NCBI RefSeq assembly: GCF_012927355.1
Contig: NZ_JABBGK010000009.1
Location: forward strand, 47,533-111,532
Direction of reading: 5' to 3'
DNA length: 64,000 nt
From: Rhizobium terricola
GTDB lineage: Bacteria > Pseudomonadota > Alphaproteobacteria > Rhizobiales > Rhizobiaceae
Under the pieces are notes generated by a model. That model searched no databases and had not been told where the DNA came from. It was given only the letters and a program-made list of their open reading frames with translations. Below, piece by piece: positions 26,408-34,463 of the stretch. How positions within the stretch are numbered: position 1 is the first letter of the stretch; each line of letters starts with the position of its first letter. A program made the translations under genes and the position numbers.

Positions 26408-26448
26408 CGAACGTTCGTTCTATAAACTTTCCCGAAGCTTTCTGTCAA
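26408..26448 (-). promoter_or_regulatory. Sigma-70-type promoter with TetR operator for the carboxylase operon
   Basis: On the minus strand a perfect -35 TTGACA (26448-26443) is followed after 17 bases by TTATAG (26425-26420). The palindrome CGAACGTTCG (26417-26408) then overlaps the expected start of transcription. A GAAC half-site lies at 26400-26403. This is the classic place for a repressor site. The rest of the 367-base gap (26449-26744) shows no gene. Confidence 0.75.
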
Positions 26449-26744
26449 TGCCCTCCGACAATGAATGTGCGATCCGCGACCCCTCCTGCGCATGGCGCCG
26501 GCAAACGACGGTCCAAGGCTGACGGGCAGCCGCTTTGACCGTCAGGTTGTCGTTGGGCAGACGCACTCGACGGCACGCGCCGGACGTCATGCGGCCGGCT
26601 GGGCGCCGGGTCAGCCAAATTGGCGGGAATTCGATACGTTGAGAGACAAGCGGCGCGCGGCGCGAGCCGGCGAAAGCGCCCTGCCCGCAGCGGCAAAGGC
26701 CCCGGCGGCATCTCGCCGCCGGCGGATCACGATCGACGGATCCC

Positions 26745-27704
26745 CTACCTGGTCAGCCGGACGAACTGGCCGTTCGGGGCGCAATAGGAGGTGGCGGTGT
26801 AGAAGAAGTCCTGGCGCGCCCATCCGCCGCCGTCTTCCCAGGCGTGGTTCGACGTCTTGCCGCATTCGAGGATGCTTTCGAGCGGGCTGGTCACGCCCTG
26901 CGGCAGCTGGACGCCGTCGACGAACAGGTAATGCGTGGTGTCCGGATTGTCGGTGCGCAAAGTGAGATTAAAGGTCTTGTCGGCGTTGCGGTTGCTCGCC
27001 GAACAGGTCACCTTGGAATTCGAAACCGTCGCCTTCTGGTTCAGGCCGCAGCCGTCGTACTTGATTTCCATCTTGAGGATCAACGAGGCATAGTCGCCGA
27101 GCTCCAGGGTGGTCTGCGGCGAGACGACCATGGTGCCCTGGCCGCCGTCCGCCTGGGTAGTCGGCTGGTAGGTGACCGTTCCGACCACCTCTTCCGCGGT
27201 GCTTTTCGGCCGCACGACGATGATCGACACTTTCTTGTAGTACCAGCCCTGGGCCTTGGTGGGCATGAAAGTGATCTTCTTCGGCTTCATCGGGCTGATC
27301 GCGGTCGAGGCGACGCCGATATCGGTCGTGCCGCGCCCGACGATGCCCATGAAGGCATTGGTCGAGGCGCTATCCATCGTCACGCTCAGGGACTGGCCGT
27401 CGAGCTTGACGTCGTAGGTGGTCCCGGCCGGCAGTTTTTCCGCATAGGATTTGAGGATCGCCTCTGCGGTTGAAATCGCCACCGAGGCATTGGTTCCGTC
27501 GTATTGCCCGCCGCCGGCCAGCGCCGCACTGTCGGCCAGCGCCTGCAGATTCTCCCGGTCCGCCGACGCGTTGACATAGTCGAGCGCCACGCCGACCGAA
27601 AGCGCGAGCGGGATTGCCAGCAGCGCGGTGACCATGCCGAAATTGCCGTCCCTCCGACACATGATGCGTCCGAAGGACTGCCTCAACTCCCAACCGCGCC
27701 GCAT
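26745..27704 (-). CDS. TadE/TadG-like pilus-assembly protein
   Basis: A 319-residue protein with the Flp pilus-assembly TadG-like N-terminus: a basic segment, RRDGNFGMVTALLAIPLALS, and one membrane helix at about 21-43, then DYVNASADRENLQALADSAA, where the family is processed or anchored. The C-terminal 200 residues are extracytoplasmic, with several Cys. GGGAG is seven bases upstream of the ATG at 27704. No other tad/cpa genes are near, so it is a solitary member. A separate 20-bp-scale promoter was not identified. Confidence 0.82.
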   Translation of the reverse strand: MRRGWELRQSFGRIMCRRDGNFGMVTALLAIPLALSVGVALDYVNASADRENLQALADSAALAGGGQYDGTNASVAISTAEAILKSYAEKLPAGTTYDVKLDGQSLSVTMDSASTNAFMGIVGRGTTDIGVASTAISPMKPKKITFMPTKAQGWYYKKVSIIVVRPKSTAEEVVGTVTYQPTTQADGGQGTMVVSPQTTLELGDYASLILKMEIKYDGCGLNQKATVSNSKVTCSASNRNADKTFNLTLRTDNPDTTHYLFVDGVQLPQGVTSPLESILECGKTSNHAWEDGGGWARQDFFYTATSYCAPNGQFVRLTR

Positions 27705-27838
27705 CACCGAACTCCCGAACTCCAAACAATCGTCGGGATCATAAGGGCGATAGGTTACCGACGCGTGGACAAGGCTTTTCTGATTTAAGAAAATTTGATG
27801 AACAGGGGCGTGGTTTTTTGGCGCAGCTCCCAGCCGGT

Positions 27839-28648
27839 TCAGGCGGGGATCTCGTCCGTCACGACTTCGAAGCGTTTCAGGACAGCCGGACCGAAGGCGG
27901 TCGAGAGGGCGACGTCGGTCGCATCGCGACCGGTGGCCATCAGGATGCGTCCGATGCGCGGGGTGTTGTGGCGAGCATCGACGGTGAACCATCTCCCGCT
28001 CAGATAAACCTCAAACCAGGCGCTGAAATCCATCGGGTTGGGATCCTTCGGCACGCCGATGTCGCCGAGGTAGCCGGTGCAGTAGCGCGCCGGGATGTTC
28101 ATGCAGCGGCACAGGGTGATGGCGAGGTGGGCGAAGTCGCGGCAGACGCCGGTCCGGTCCGTGAAACCGCCGAAGGCCGTCCGAAGCGGGTCGGCCCTCG
28201 TGTAGTCGAAGGTGATGCGGTCATGCGTGAAGTCCAGGATCGCCTGCACGCGGGGCCAGCCGAACGGGGTTCCGGCAAAGGTCTTCCACGCGAAATCCGC
28301 CAGACGGTCGGTGTCGCAGTAGCGGCTGCCGAGGAGAAAGACGAGCACGTCGTCGGGCAGGTGGCTGATGTCATGCTGGATGGCGTCTGTGGGAATGGGG
28401 TCCGGCAGACCGCTGTCGTAGATGTCGAACGAGGTCGAGATCGTCGTCAGGCCGGCCGGCGCCAGGATACGGCTGCAGGCATTGCCGAAGACGTCGGTGT
28501 AGCCCCATGCCTCGACCGGGCGGTCGAAACTCAGGACCTGTTCGGTCATCAGATCGACCCGCCGGGAGGGATGGATGTTGAGGACCAGGAGCATTGCGGT
28601 TTCGTGTTCGCATTCATAGCCCAGATGAAAGCCGGCGCGTATCTTCAT
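27839..28648 (-). CDS. Transglutaminase-like protein with Ser at the usual catalytic His
   Basis: A 269-residue transglutaminase-fold protein beginning MKIRAGFHLGYECEHETAML. The nucleophile Cys is in TGVCRDFAHLA. Where the superfamily has His-Ala-Trp, this protein has FSAWFEVYL, so the triad His is replaced by Ser; the Asp in TVDARHN remains. The same change may be usual in this subfamily. Start at 28648 fits the family; an ATG at 28678 has a better purine stretch (GAAGG). It lies directly after a second transglutaminase-like gene, as a pair. Confidence 0.85.
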   Translation of the reverse strand: MKIRAGFHLGYECEHETAMLLVLNIHPSRRVDLMTEQVLSFDRPVEAWGYTDVFGNACSRILAPAGLTTISTSFDIYDSGLPDPIPTDAIQHDISHLPDDVLVFLLGSRYCDTDRLADFAWKTFAGTPFGWPRVQAILDFTHDRITFDYTRADPLRTAFGGFTDRTGVCRDFAHLAITLCRCMNIPARYCTGYLGDIGVPKDPNPMDFSAWFEVYLSGRWFTVDARHNTPRIGRILMATGRDATDVALSTAFGPAVLKRFEVVTDEIPA

Positions 28649-28686
28649 GGGGATGTCGTTCCTTGCGTTAGCATTCATCACAGCCT

Positions 28687-29610
28687 TCAACGCACGGACA
28701 TGGAAGGGCGTTCCGTCGCCCCTTCATTCTGTGCCGCGCCACCCTCGCTGGTCACGTTGACCTGCACCTGCATTCCCTCGAAATCGCGCGCGCTCCCGAC
28801 ATAGCTCCCCGACAGCGGAACTGCCTGCTTCGGATCTCGCGCGACGCCGACGCGGATCAGATCCCGGCTACCGACGATGCCGTTGGTCGGATCGAACTCG
28901 ACCCAGCCGGCACCGGGCAGGTAGACCTGGCACCAGGCATGGGTGGATCCTCCACCCAGCGTGGTCGAACCGTCCCGGTCGGGGACATAGATATATCCGG
29001 TGACAAAACGGGCTGCGAAACCGAGCGAGCGGACCGCCTCCATCATCAGCAGCGCGAAGTCGCGGCAGGTGCCGCTGCGCAGTCGCAGGGTCTCGCCGGG
29101 CGGCTGCGTGCCGTGCTCGCTTCTGCGGGTGTAGACGAAGCTCTGGCGGATCGCATAGCACAGGGTCATCAACACATGCCCGGTCCGCACCATCTCGCCG
29201 GCCGGCACGAACTGGCGGGCCCATTTCCCGACCTCGTCTCCAGGGTCGGGATAGTGCCGCAGCACGGTCCGCCCGAGGTCGATCGCCTCGTCGGCGTCGT
29301 AGGAGAACGGAAAGGCGAGCGAGCGCTCGTCCTGCTCGAGATCAAGGGGAACATGGATGGTGTGATCGACACGGATTGCGGTTTCCACCCGCAGTTCGGC
29401 GGCCCTGCCGGAAATGTCGATCAAGGCGATGCAGTTGCCGAAGACATCGTGGATCCAGCGCACGGCGGCCGGCTCGGGCGTGACTGTGAGGCTGCAGCTG
29501 AACAGGGTCTGATCGAAGCTGTCACGCGGGCGAAACATCAGCCTGTGCTGTTCGAACCTGACCGGCCTCCTGTAGCGATAGGAGGTTATGTGGCGTACCG
29601 AGAAGATCAT
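28687..29610 (-). CDS. Transglutaminase-like cysteine protease family protein
   Basis: A 307-residue protein with an N-terminal beta domain (FSVRHITSYRYRRPVRFEQH) and a transglutaminase core with a full triad: Cys in SGTCRDFALL, His in STHAWCQVYL and Asp in VEFDPTNG. Consecutive ATGs at 29613 and 29610 follow GGGACGAA. This type is often paired with DUF403/circularly-permuted ATP-grasp genes; those are not present here. Possible role in peptide or amide-bond cleavage; the substrate is unknown. Confidence 0.88.
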   Translation of the reverse strand: MIFSVRHITSYRYRRPVRFEQHRLMFRPRDSFDQTLFSCSLTVTPEPAAVRWIHDVFGNCIALIDISGRAAELRVETAIRVDHTIHVPLDLEQDERSLAFPFSYDADEAIDLGRTVLRHYPDPGDEVGKWARQFVPAGEMVRTGHVLMTLCYAIRQSFVYTRRSEHGTQPPGETLRLRSGTCRDFALLMMEAVRSLGFAARFVTGYIYVPDRDGSTTLGGGSTHAWCQVYLPGAGWVEFDPTNGIVGSRDLIRVGVARDPKQAVPLSGSYVGSARDFEGMQVQVNVTSEGGAAQNEGATERPSMSVR

Positions 29611-29676
29611 CATTTCGTCCCAGTGTCTGGCAAACCGGCACCGGCAACCTCCTTGCGAAGAGGTCGCCGCCACCGA

Positions 29677-29922
29677 TCATTTTTCCCGACGGGCAAACGG
29701 ATAGCCAGGATCGTCATAGAGCATGCGGATCTGCCGGTCGTCGAAACGGTCGTCATCGACTTCCAGCACCGAGCCCAGCAGGCGAGATCCGGGTATTTCC
29801 TCGATCGCGAAGCGGACCGCTTCGGCGGCAGTGTCGAAGCGCCTGTATCGGGGGCCGCGGGTCTGCCGCAGTTTGCGGCCGACAAAAAGCCCGGCACCCG
29901 TCGTGTAGTCGAATTTGATCAT
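29677..29922 (-). CDS. Small hypothetical protein (81 aa)
   Basis: Soluble 81-residue protein starting MIKFDYTTGAGLFVG, with a Tyr/Arg-rich middle (RGPRYRRFDTAAEAV) and an acidic end segment (EVDDDRFDDRQIRMLYDDP). GGGAG is seven to eight bases before the ATG. No family was recognised. It belongs to a same-strand run of small genes (31.3-29.7 kb). Confidence 0.7.
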   Translation of the reverse strand: MIKFDYTTGAGLFVGRKLRQTRGPRYRRFDTAAEAVRFAIEEIPGSRLLGSVLEVDDDRFDDRQIRMLYDDPGYPFARREK

Positions 29923-30039
29923 GCTTGTTCTCCCGTCCTGCCGCGGATACGGCATGGCTTCATGGCACGCAGACAGCGGCATCCCGATCCCGGCGTGCCG
30001 AGAATGGCCCGATGCCAAGCCAGGGAGCGGCTGCGGCCG

Positions 30040-30162
30040 TCAGGATTTCTTGTCGGTGGCCATCTTCACCTGCGCGCCCAGCAGGGCCTCCCGCGCTTTG
30101 ACGTCCTTTTCCTTCTTGGGTTTTCGGACTTCGCGCGTGCTTCTTACCTGACCCTTGGCCAT
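30040..30162 (-). CDS. Small basic protein (40 aa)
   Basis: A 40-residue, strongly basic product starting MAKGQVRSTREVRKPKKEKD, opened by AGGAGG five bases before the ATG. I recall very similar short MAKGQ-type proteins as conserved hypotheticals in rhizobia. No membrane segment; nucleic-acid binding is possible from the charge alone. Confidence 0.78.
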   Translation of the reverse strand: MAKGQVRSTREVRKPKKEKDVKAREALLGAQVKMATDKKS

Positions 30163-30227
30163 GGTTTCCTCCTGTGTTGATCGACGTCGGATGCGTTCGG
30201 GCGTTACGGGACTACCCGCAACGACAC

Positions 30228-30524
30228 CTATTGTTCCCCGATCGAAGGGGACGAGCGGGTGCCGGAGAAAGGTTCTTCAAGCGAATCCGCCAGGACGTAT
30301 GTCCCGGCGCGCCGGGCGGACAGCGCCAACCGGCCGACGGCCTTGCCGGAGAAATCCGGAAACACGGCGAAATCCATTTCGGGTCCCGCATGGCGGAAAC
30401 CAAGCCCCGGGGTGGGACGATCCACCATCAGGAGTGCGCAGAGCGCGAGATTTTCCCGGTAACCCAGCGTGCCGGTTCGGACGAGATTTCGCGATAGGTT
30501 CGAAGGATAGGAGTCGGAAGACAT
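30228..30524 (-). CDS. Hypothetical protein (98 aa)
   Basis: A 98-residue soluble product. The ATG at 30524 is preceded by AAGGAGG at a five-base distance, a strong site. No family was recognised. Its leader contains a sequence that folds like a tRNA T-arm (30547-30571). Confidence 0.62.
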   Translation of the reverse strand: MSSDSYPSNLSRNLVRTGTLGYRENLALCALLMVDRPTPGLGFRHAGPEMDFAVFPDFSGKAVGRLALSARRAGTYVLADSLEEPFSGTRSSPSIGEQ

Positions 30525-30669
30525 ATTGTCCTCCTTTCGTTGGGGCCGGGGTTCAAATCCCCGAGCCAGCAGCGCCCTTGACGTAGCTGCTGATGCTATT
30601 GCATGCGCCTATTTCGCCTCTTGCGCAAGGACTATAGTGGCGTCGCCCAGTCAAACGGGCGATCGGCGC

Positions 30670-30930
30670 TCAGCCCTGTCGTGCCCGAGCCTGACGGGGC
30701 TCGCTCTCAGCACGGTCACTGTAGTGTCCCGACGAATGGAACATTGCGGTCGGCTGCGCGAGGGGCGCGATCGGGTGTTGGTTCAACACTTCGGTCATCG
30801 CCAGCGCATCGCTTTCGCGGAGCCGGCAGACATCCCGGTAGCCGATCTCGCAGACCCGGCCCGTCAGAGTGTCGATAACGCTCCATGTACCGCTGGTGTC
30901 TTCCTGGCATTCATATCTGTGCGCGAACAT
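30670..30930 (-). CDS. Hypothetical protein (86 aa)
   Basis: An 86-residue product starting MFAHRYECQEDTSGTWSVID, with AAGGAGG eight bases upstream, placed inside the end of the preceding gene; the two genes abut (30930/30931), so they are coupled. The middle (RVCEIGYRDVCRLRESDALA) has two Cys. No family was recognised. Confidence 0.65.
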   Translation of the reverse strand: MFAHRYECQEDTSGTWSVIDTLTGRVCEIGYRDVCRLRESDALAMTEVLNQHPIAPLAQPTAMFHSSGHYSDRAESEPRQARARQG

Positions 30931-31233
30931 TCACTTATCCTCCTTGTTCGAGGGAAGGCGCTTCACGGCTTCGGCTTCAACGCTTCCGCCTTCCTGCTCC
31001 CAGGCCTCGGTTTCTGCAGCCTGGTTCCGATCGCGGGTGGCCGGATAGTCTTCGAGGCCGATCATGGCGGCCTTGATCTGCCGGATCGCGGTTCTCTCGG
31101 CGGCGAAATCGCCGCCGGCCATCGGCGCAAGATTCCCCGTCGAATAGGCGGCCCGTCGCAGGAGGCGCATGAGAACGCCCTGCCGGTAGGTTCCCTCGTC
31201 CGCGGTCACACTGAAGCGGCGAACAGTCACCAT
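30931..31233 (-). CDS. Hypothetical protein (100 aa)
   Basis: A 100-residue product starting MVTVRRFSVTADEGTYRQGV, with GGGAGG six bases before the ATG. The C-terminal half is charged and helical. Its start lies inside the end of the 39-aa membrane-protein gene (7-base overlap), so translation is coupled. No family was recognised. Confidence 0.65.
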   Translation of the reverse strand: MVTVRRFSVTADEGTYRQGVLMRLLRRAAYSTGNLAPMAGGDFAAERTAIRQIKAAMIGLEDYPATRDRNQAAETEAWEQEGGSVEAEAVKRLPSNKEDK

Positions 31234-31346
31234 ATCCAGCCTCCCGTCGTCATGAAGAGAACCAGGCCGAAGCTCAGCGCAACGGCAAACGCACCGAAAG
31301 GGAGCGAATCCAACGTTCCGTCTATGTGCTGACGAATGGAAGACAT
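31227..31346 (-). CDS. Tiny membrane protein (39 aa)
   Basis: A 39-residue product with one hydrophobic helix (about residues 17-32, FGAFAVALSFGLVLFM) between a polar head and the end GGWIW. AAGGAGG lies five bases before the ATG at 31346, and the stop overlaps the next gene by seven bases. Both features argue strongly for a real gene that standard length cut-offs would miss. The function is unknown. Confidence 0.78.
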   Translation of the reverse strand: MSSIRQHIDGTLDSLPFGAFAVALSFGLVLFMTTGGWIW

Positions 31347-31516
31347 GACGTCCTCCTTTTCCTTGGGGCGAAGGCGCGCAGCCCCCGGCCGACAGCGCCC
31401 TCTTAAAGTGCCATCGATGAGGAACGATGCGCCTCAATTGCGTTCACAGCAAGGCCCCGGGACAACCGGCATCCCGATTTCGACGACGGTCCCGTTGCCG
31501 GACCGGCCTCGTCTCC

Positions 31517-32383
31517 TCACCCGTCGTCCCCGACGGCCGCGACCGCATCGGCTTCCACCTCGCTCAGCTTCAAAAACCGGGCACCGCGTTCCTTGAGCGC
31601 CGTTAGGCCTTCGGCGACGCCGGCGCCGGCCGGGTGGGTGGGCTGGTTGACGTGGGCGATGATGACGTCGCCGTCGCGGGCGGCGGCGATGCGGCGGGTG
31701 GCGGTTTTGGCGGCGACGGAGGCGCCGTCGTCGCCGTTCAGCGAATAGCCGGCGATCCGGTAGCCCATCGCCCGGATCTCGGCGGCCGAGGCCGGTGTGT
31801 AGCGGGCGGTCGCGCCGCGGAACCAGCGGGGGGCGGCAAGGCCGGCATCAGTGATGAAGCGGGCGCCTTCTTCGACTTCCTTGCGCACCGCATCCATCGA
31901 GCCTGCGGCGGCAATCCCGTAGACTGTGCCGGACAGGTCGATCGCTGGCACGTGGTTCAGCCCGTGGTTCTCGACCTCGAAGAGGTCGGGCCGGGCGGCA
32001 ATCAGCGCGAGCGCCTCAGGATTCTTGCGGATCCAGCGGCCCGTGACGAAGAAGGTCGCCGGGATTTCCTTTGCGATCAGCAAATCAAGGATACGGTGGT
32101 CTGTCGCGCCGGAACAGGCGTCCAGCGTCAGCGCGACCTGGGGAGCGGCGTTTCCACCCTTTGGAACATGGAGCTTCGGCTCGATCAGGCGACCCGCCTT
32201 GATCGGCGGCAGGACCGGGGCCGGCGGAGAAAGCGGCGGAGCGGCGGCCGGGCGGCCCGACACGTCGCCGGCGCCGGGCGGGACGGAACCCGCCGCATCC
32301 GCTGCGGCAGACACGGAAGTCGCGCGGGCGGAGGCGAGGCCGCAGAAGAGACAGGCGCAGAAGGCGCGACGGGAAAGACGCAT
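31517..32383 (-). CDS. Polysaccharide deacetylase-like protein with variant motif
   Basis: A 288-residue exported protein: the N-terminus LSRRAFCACLFCGLA looks like a twin-arginine or lipoprotein-type signal, followed by a Pro/Ala-rich linker (about 28-65) and a NodB-like (CE4) fold. Metal motif 2 is intact (NHGLNH), but motif 1, usually TFDDG, reads TLDACSG, so the metal-binding second Asp is Ala. Similar TLDAC forms exist in the family to my memory. Envelope polysaccharide or peptidoglycan is the likely target; activity is uncertain. Confidence 0.85.
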   Translation of the reverse strand: MRLSRRAFCACLFCGLASARATSVSAAADAAGSVPPGAGDVSGRPAAAPPLSPPAPVLPPIKAGRLIEPKLHVPKGGNAAPQVALTLDACSGATDHRILDLLIAKEIPATFFVTGRWIRKNPEALALIAARPDLFEVENHGLNHVPAIDLSGTVYGIAAAGSMDAVRKEVEEGARFITDAGLAAPRWFRGATARYTPASAAEIRAMGYRIAGYSLNGDDGASVAAKTATRRIAAARDGDVIIAHVNQPTHPAGAGVAEGLTALKERGARFLKLSEVEADAVAAVGDDG

Positions 32384-32647
32384 TGGATGACCGCGAACAA
32401 GGGGGAAGATGGTGCGTGAGGCTCGTCGGCCAGACTAGCGCGGGAAACGCCGAAATTGTGGCAGTGCAGCAGAATAGCCAGGAACGCGCGGCGACAAGTA
32501 GCAGCGGCCGGCCCGAAGGTGTGGGGGTGCGTTTGCAGGCATGCCCGGCGGGGTGTTTTCGGCGGGGTGTTCGGGGCAGTTCTGTTGCCGGCCGTCTTGC
32601 TGACGGATCTGCGGGCACGGCGCCCCTTCGCTCCCGGCCATGCCCCG

Positions 32648-32947
32648 TCAGGCCGTCTCGGCCAGATAGATCAGTCCGGGCTCGACGATCCATTCGCCGA
32701 CCTGCAGGGACAGGACATCGAAACGTCCGGTGATGTCGCGCGGCGCGACGCCGGCGAAACGGTAGCGCCCTCCTCGCGCGTCGATTACCCTTTCGAAGAT
32801 CGGACGGCCGGCGATATGGCCGATCACCGGGCCAGCCTGTTCGACACCCGCCAGGACATAGTATTCGCGCGGAAAGCGCCGGCCCGGTTTCGGCGCGGGG
32901 GCAAACGCTGTTCTTCGAGGTCTATCGTCGTCGGTCTTCATCGCCAT
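32648..32947 (-). CDS. Hypothetical protein (99 aa)
   Basis: A soluble 99-residue product whose core (REYYVLAGVEQAGPVIGHIA, then GRPIFERVIDARGGRYRFAG) reads like a small beta-rich domain. Start uncertain: ATG at 32947 or 32941, GTG at 32950, none with a strong ribosome binding site. No family was recognised. The 264-base gap before it (32384-32647) shows nothing clear. Confidence 0.55.
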   Translation of the reverse strand: MAMKTDDDRPRRTAFAPAPKPGRRFPREYYVLAGVEQAGPVIGHIAGRPIFERVIDARGGRYRFAGVAPRDITGRFDVLSLQVGEWIVEPGLIYLAETA

Positions 32948-33132
32948 CACCCGCGGGCCTTACCCGCCGCGGCCCGCAGATTCCGGGTCGCGCCATCGGC
33001 TCCGGGATAGCCCTGCCACGCATCGGAATTCGATGGGGAAGATCGGACCGGTGCATAAGGAAGTCGTAAGGGCCGGGTCGTTCAGGGAACACTCCGCCTC
33101 CTGCCGCGTTGTCCGGCATCTTCACCGGGGTA

Positions 33133-34299
33133 ATGAGCATGGGCGACAGGACGAACGGATCGGGCCGGGGCCGCGAGGCGAGGGCGCGCGCGGCGGTCGA
33201 AACCGTGCCGGGGCCGTTCAAGGGGCCGACGTCGCGGCGGACCTATCATCGGGTGCGGGTGCGCAAGACGGCGCTCGACCTCGCGCTGATCTGGTCTGTG
33301 ATCGGTATTTTTGCGATCATGGCGGTCGCCGCCGTCTATCTCGCGGCAAGCGTGCTGATGCCGATCACGTTCGCCATCGTCATCGGGCTGATCCTCGGGG
33401 TGGCGGCCGACCGGCTGGGCGCGCTCGGCATCCCGCCGATGCTGACCGCGCTGATCCTGTCCACGCTCTTTGCCATGCTGCTGTTCTTCACCGCCAACAC
33501 GCTGATCGGGCCGCTCACCGAGCTTGCCGGCCTTGCCCCGGCCATGGTCGAGGCGGTGATAGAACGGATCCTTCCCTATCTCGAAAAGATCGAATGGCTG
33601 CACATCTCGCGGTTCAGCTTCACCTCGGGGCCGGTGACGCCGGAGGCGCTGATCGAGAACACCGGCACCGTGCTCACCACCTTTGCCACCCATGTCACGC
33701 CGGCCGTCGTGCAGGGGCTGATCTTCTTCGCCGCGCTGCTGCTTTTCCTCGGCAGCCGGCTGACCATCCGCAAGACGCTGATCATCGCCTTTCGCGACCG
33801 GGCGCGGCGGCTTGCGGCGATCCGCACGATCAATTCGATCGAGCAGGCACTCGGCTTCTATTTTGCCACCGCCTCGCTGCTCTATGCGGTGGTGGGCGTC
33901 GCCATGGTGCTGATCTCGTGGATCGGCGGGCTCAGCATGCCGGTGCTGTGGGGCTTCTTCGCCTTCCTTTCGAGCTTCATCCCCTTCCTCGGCGTGACCG
34001 CGATGACGCTGGCGCTGGCGATCGGGGGCCTGGTCACCCATGATTCGCTGTTCATGGCACTTTCGCCCGCGCTCGCCTTCTTCATCGTGCACATGGTGAT
34101 GGAAAACCTGGTGACGCCGGCGGTGATGGGGCGGCGGCTGGAGATCAACCCGTTCGCCGTCTTCGTCGCTATCATCTTCTGGACCTGGATGTGGGGGGCA
34201 GTCGGCGCCGTGCTCGCCGTGCCGCTGTCGCTGATCGCGCTCACCATCGCCAACGAGCTGTTGCCCAGCCAGAAGATCCAGCCGAACCTTCCCGGCTGA
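33133..34299 (+). CDS. AI-2E family transporter (PerM/TqsA type)
   Basis: A 388-residue inner-membrane permease with about eight helices. Family features are the opening pair of helices (MAVAAVYLAASVLMPITFAI), the central amphipathic region and the closing HMVMENLVTPAVMGRRLEIN segment. A basic tail of about 50 residues precedes the first helix. ATG at 33133 is used; ATG at 33139 has GGGG eight bases upstream and may be the true start. Substrate unknown; the family includes AI-2 exporters and Na+/H+ antiporters. Confidence 0.9.
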   Translation: MSMGDRTNGSGRGREARARAAVETVPGPFKGPTSRRTYHRVRVRKTALDLALIWSVIGIFAIMAVAAVYLAASVLMPITFAIVIGLILGVAADRLGALGIPPMLTALILSTLFAMLLFFTANTLIGPLTELAGLAPAMVEAVIERILPYLEKIEWLHISRFSFTSGPVTPEALIENTGTVLTTFATHVTPAVVQGLIFFAALLLFLGSRLTIRKTLIIAFRDRARRLAAIRTINSIEQALGFYFATASLLYAVVGVAMVLISWIGGLSMPVLWGFFAFLSSFIPFLGVTAMTLALAIGGLVTHDSLFMALSPALAFFIVHMVMENLVTPAVMGRRLEINPFAVFVAIIFWTWMWGAVGAVLAVPLSLIALTIANELLPSQKIQPNLPG

Positions 34300-34407
34300 G
34301 ATCCCTTTCCCCCTTTTTTGCCGGCAATCGCCTCCCCCGCCAAGGATTTGACGGGGGACAAGTTTTTTTGCGTTCAGTTGACGAACGTCAAATTATATCT
34401 ACGTAGC

Positions 34408-34428
34408 TTCGTATATACTGTTTATAAT
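34408..34428 (+). promoter_or_regulatory. AT-rich promoter region of sqr
   Basis: A perfect TATAAT (34423-34428) lies 36 bases before the sqr start. Just upstream TTC-G-TATATA (34408-34417), containing the palindrome GTATATAC (34411-34418), resembles the perfect palindrome upstream of the SQR-like gene at 60.3 kb. No good -35 is present, suggesting an activator or redox-controlled repressor. Confidence 0.5.
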
Positions 34429-34463
34429 ATGTGTTTCCGAATGTGCAAATGGGAGGTTGCTAC

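Noticed and set aside
26445..26711. A minus-strand frame of 88 codons between TetR and the TadG-like gene
   Set aside because: No ribosome binding site, Arg/Pro-rich shadow composition, and it overlaps the operon promoter.
30540..30575. A functional tRNA gene
   Set aside because: Only the T-arm and 3' acceptor strand can be seen; no D-arm, anticodon arm or matching 5' end within 100 bases.
31421..31445. EcfG/RpoE2-type promoter GGAAC-N15-CGTT before the small-gene run
   Set aside because: The spacer is one base short of the usual 16-17, and the match is on the wrong strand for these genes; the other strand has only TGAAC.
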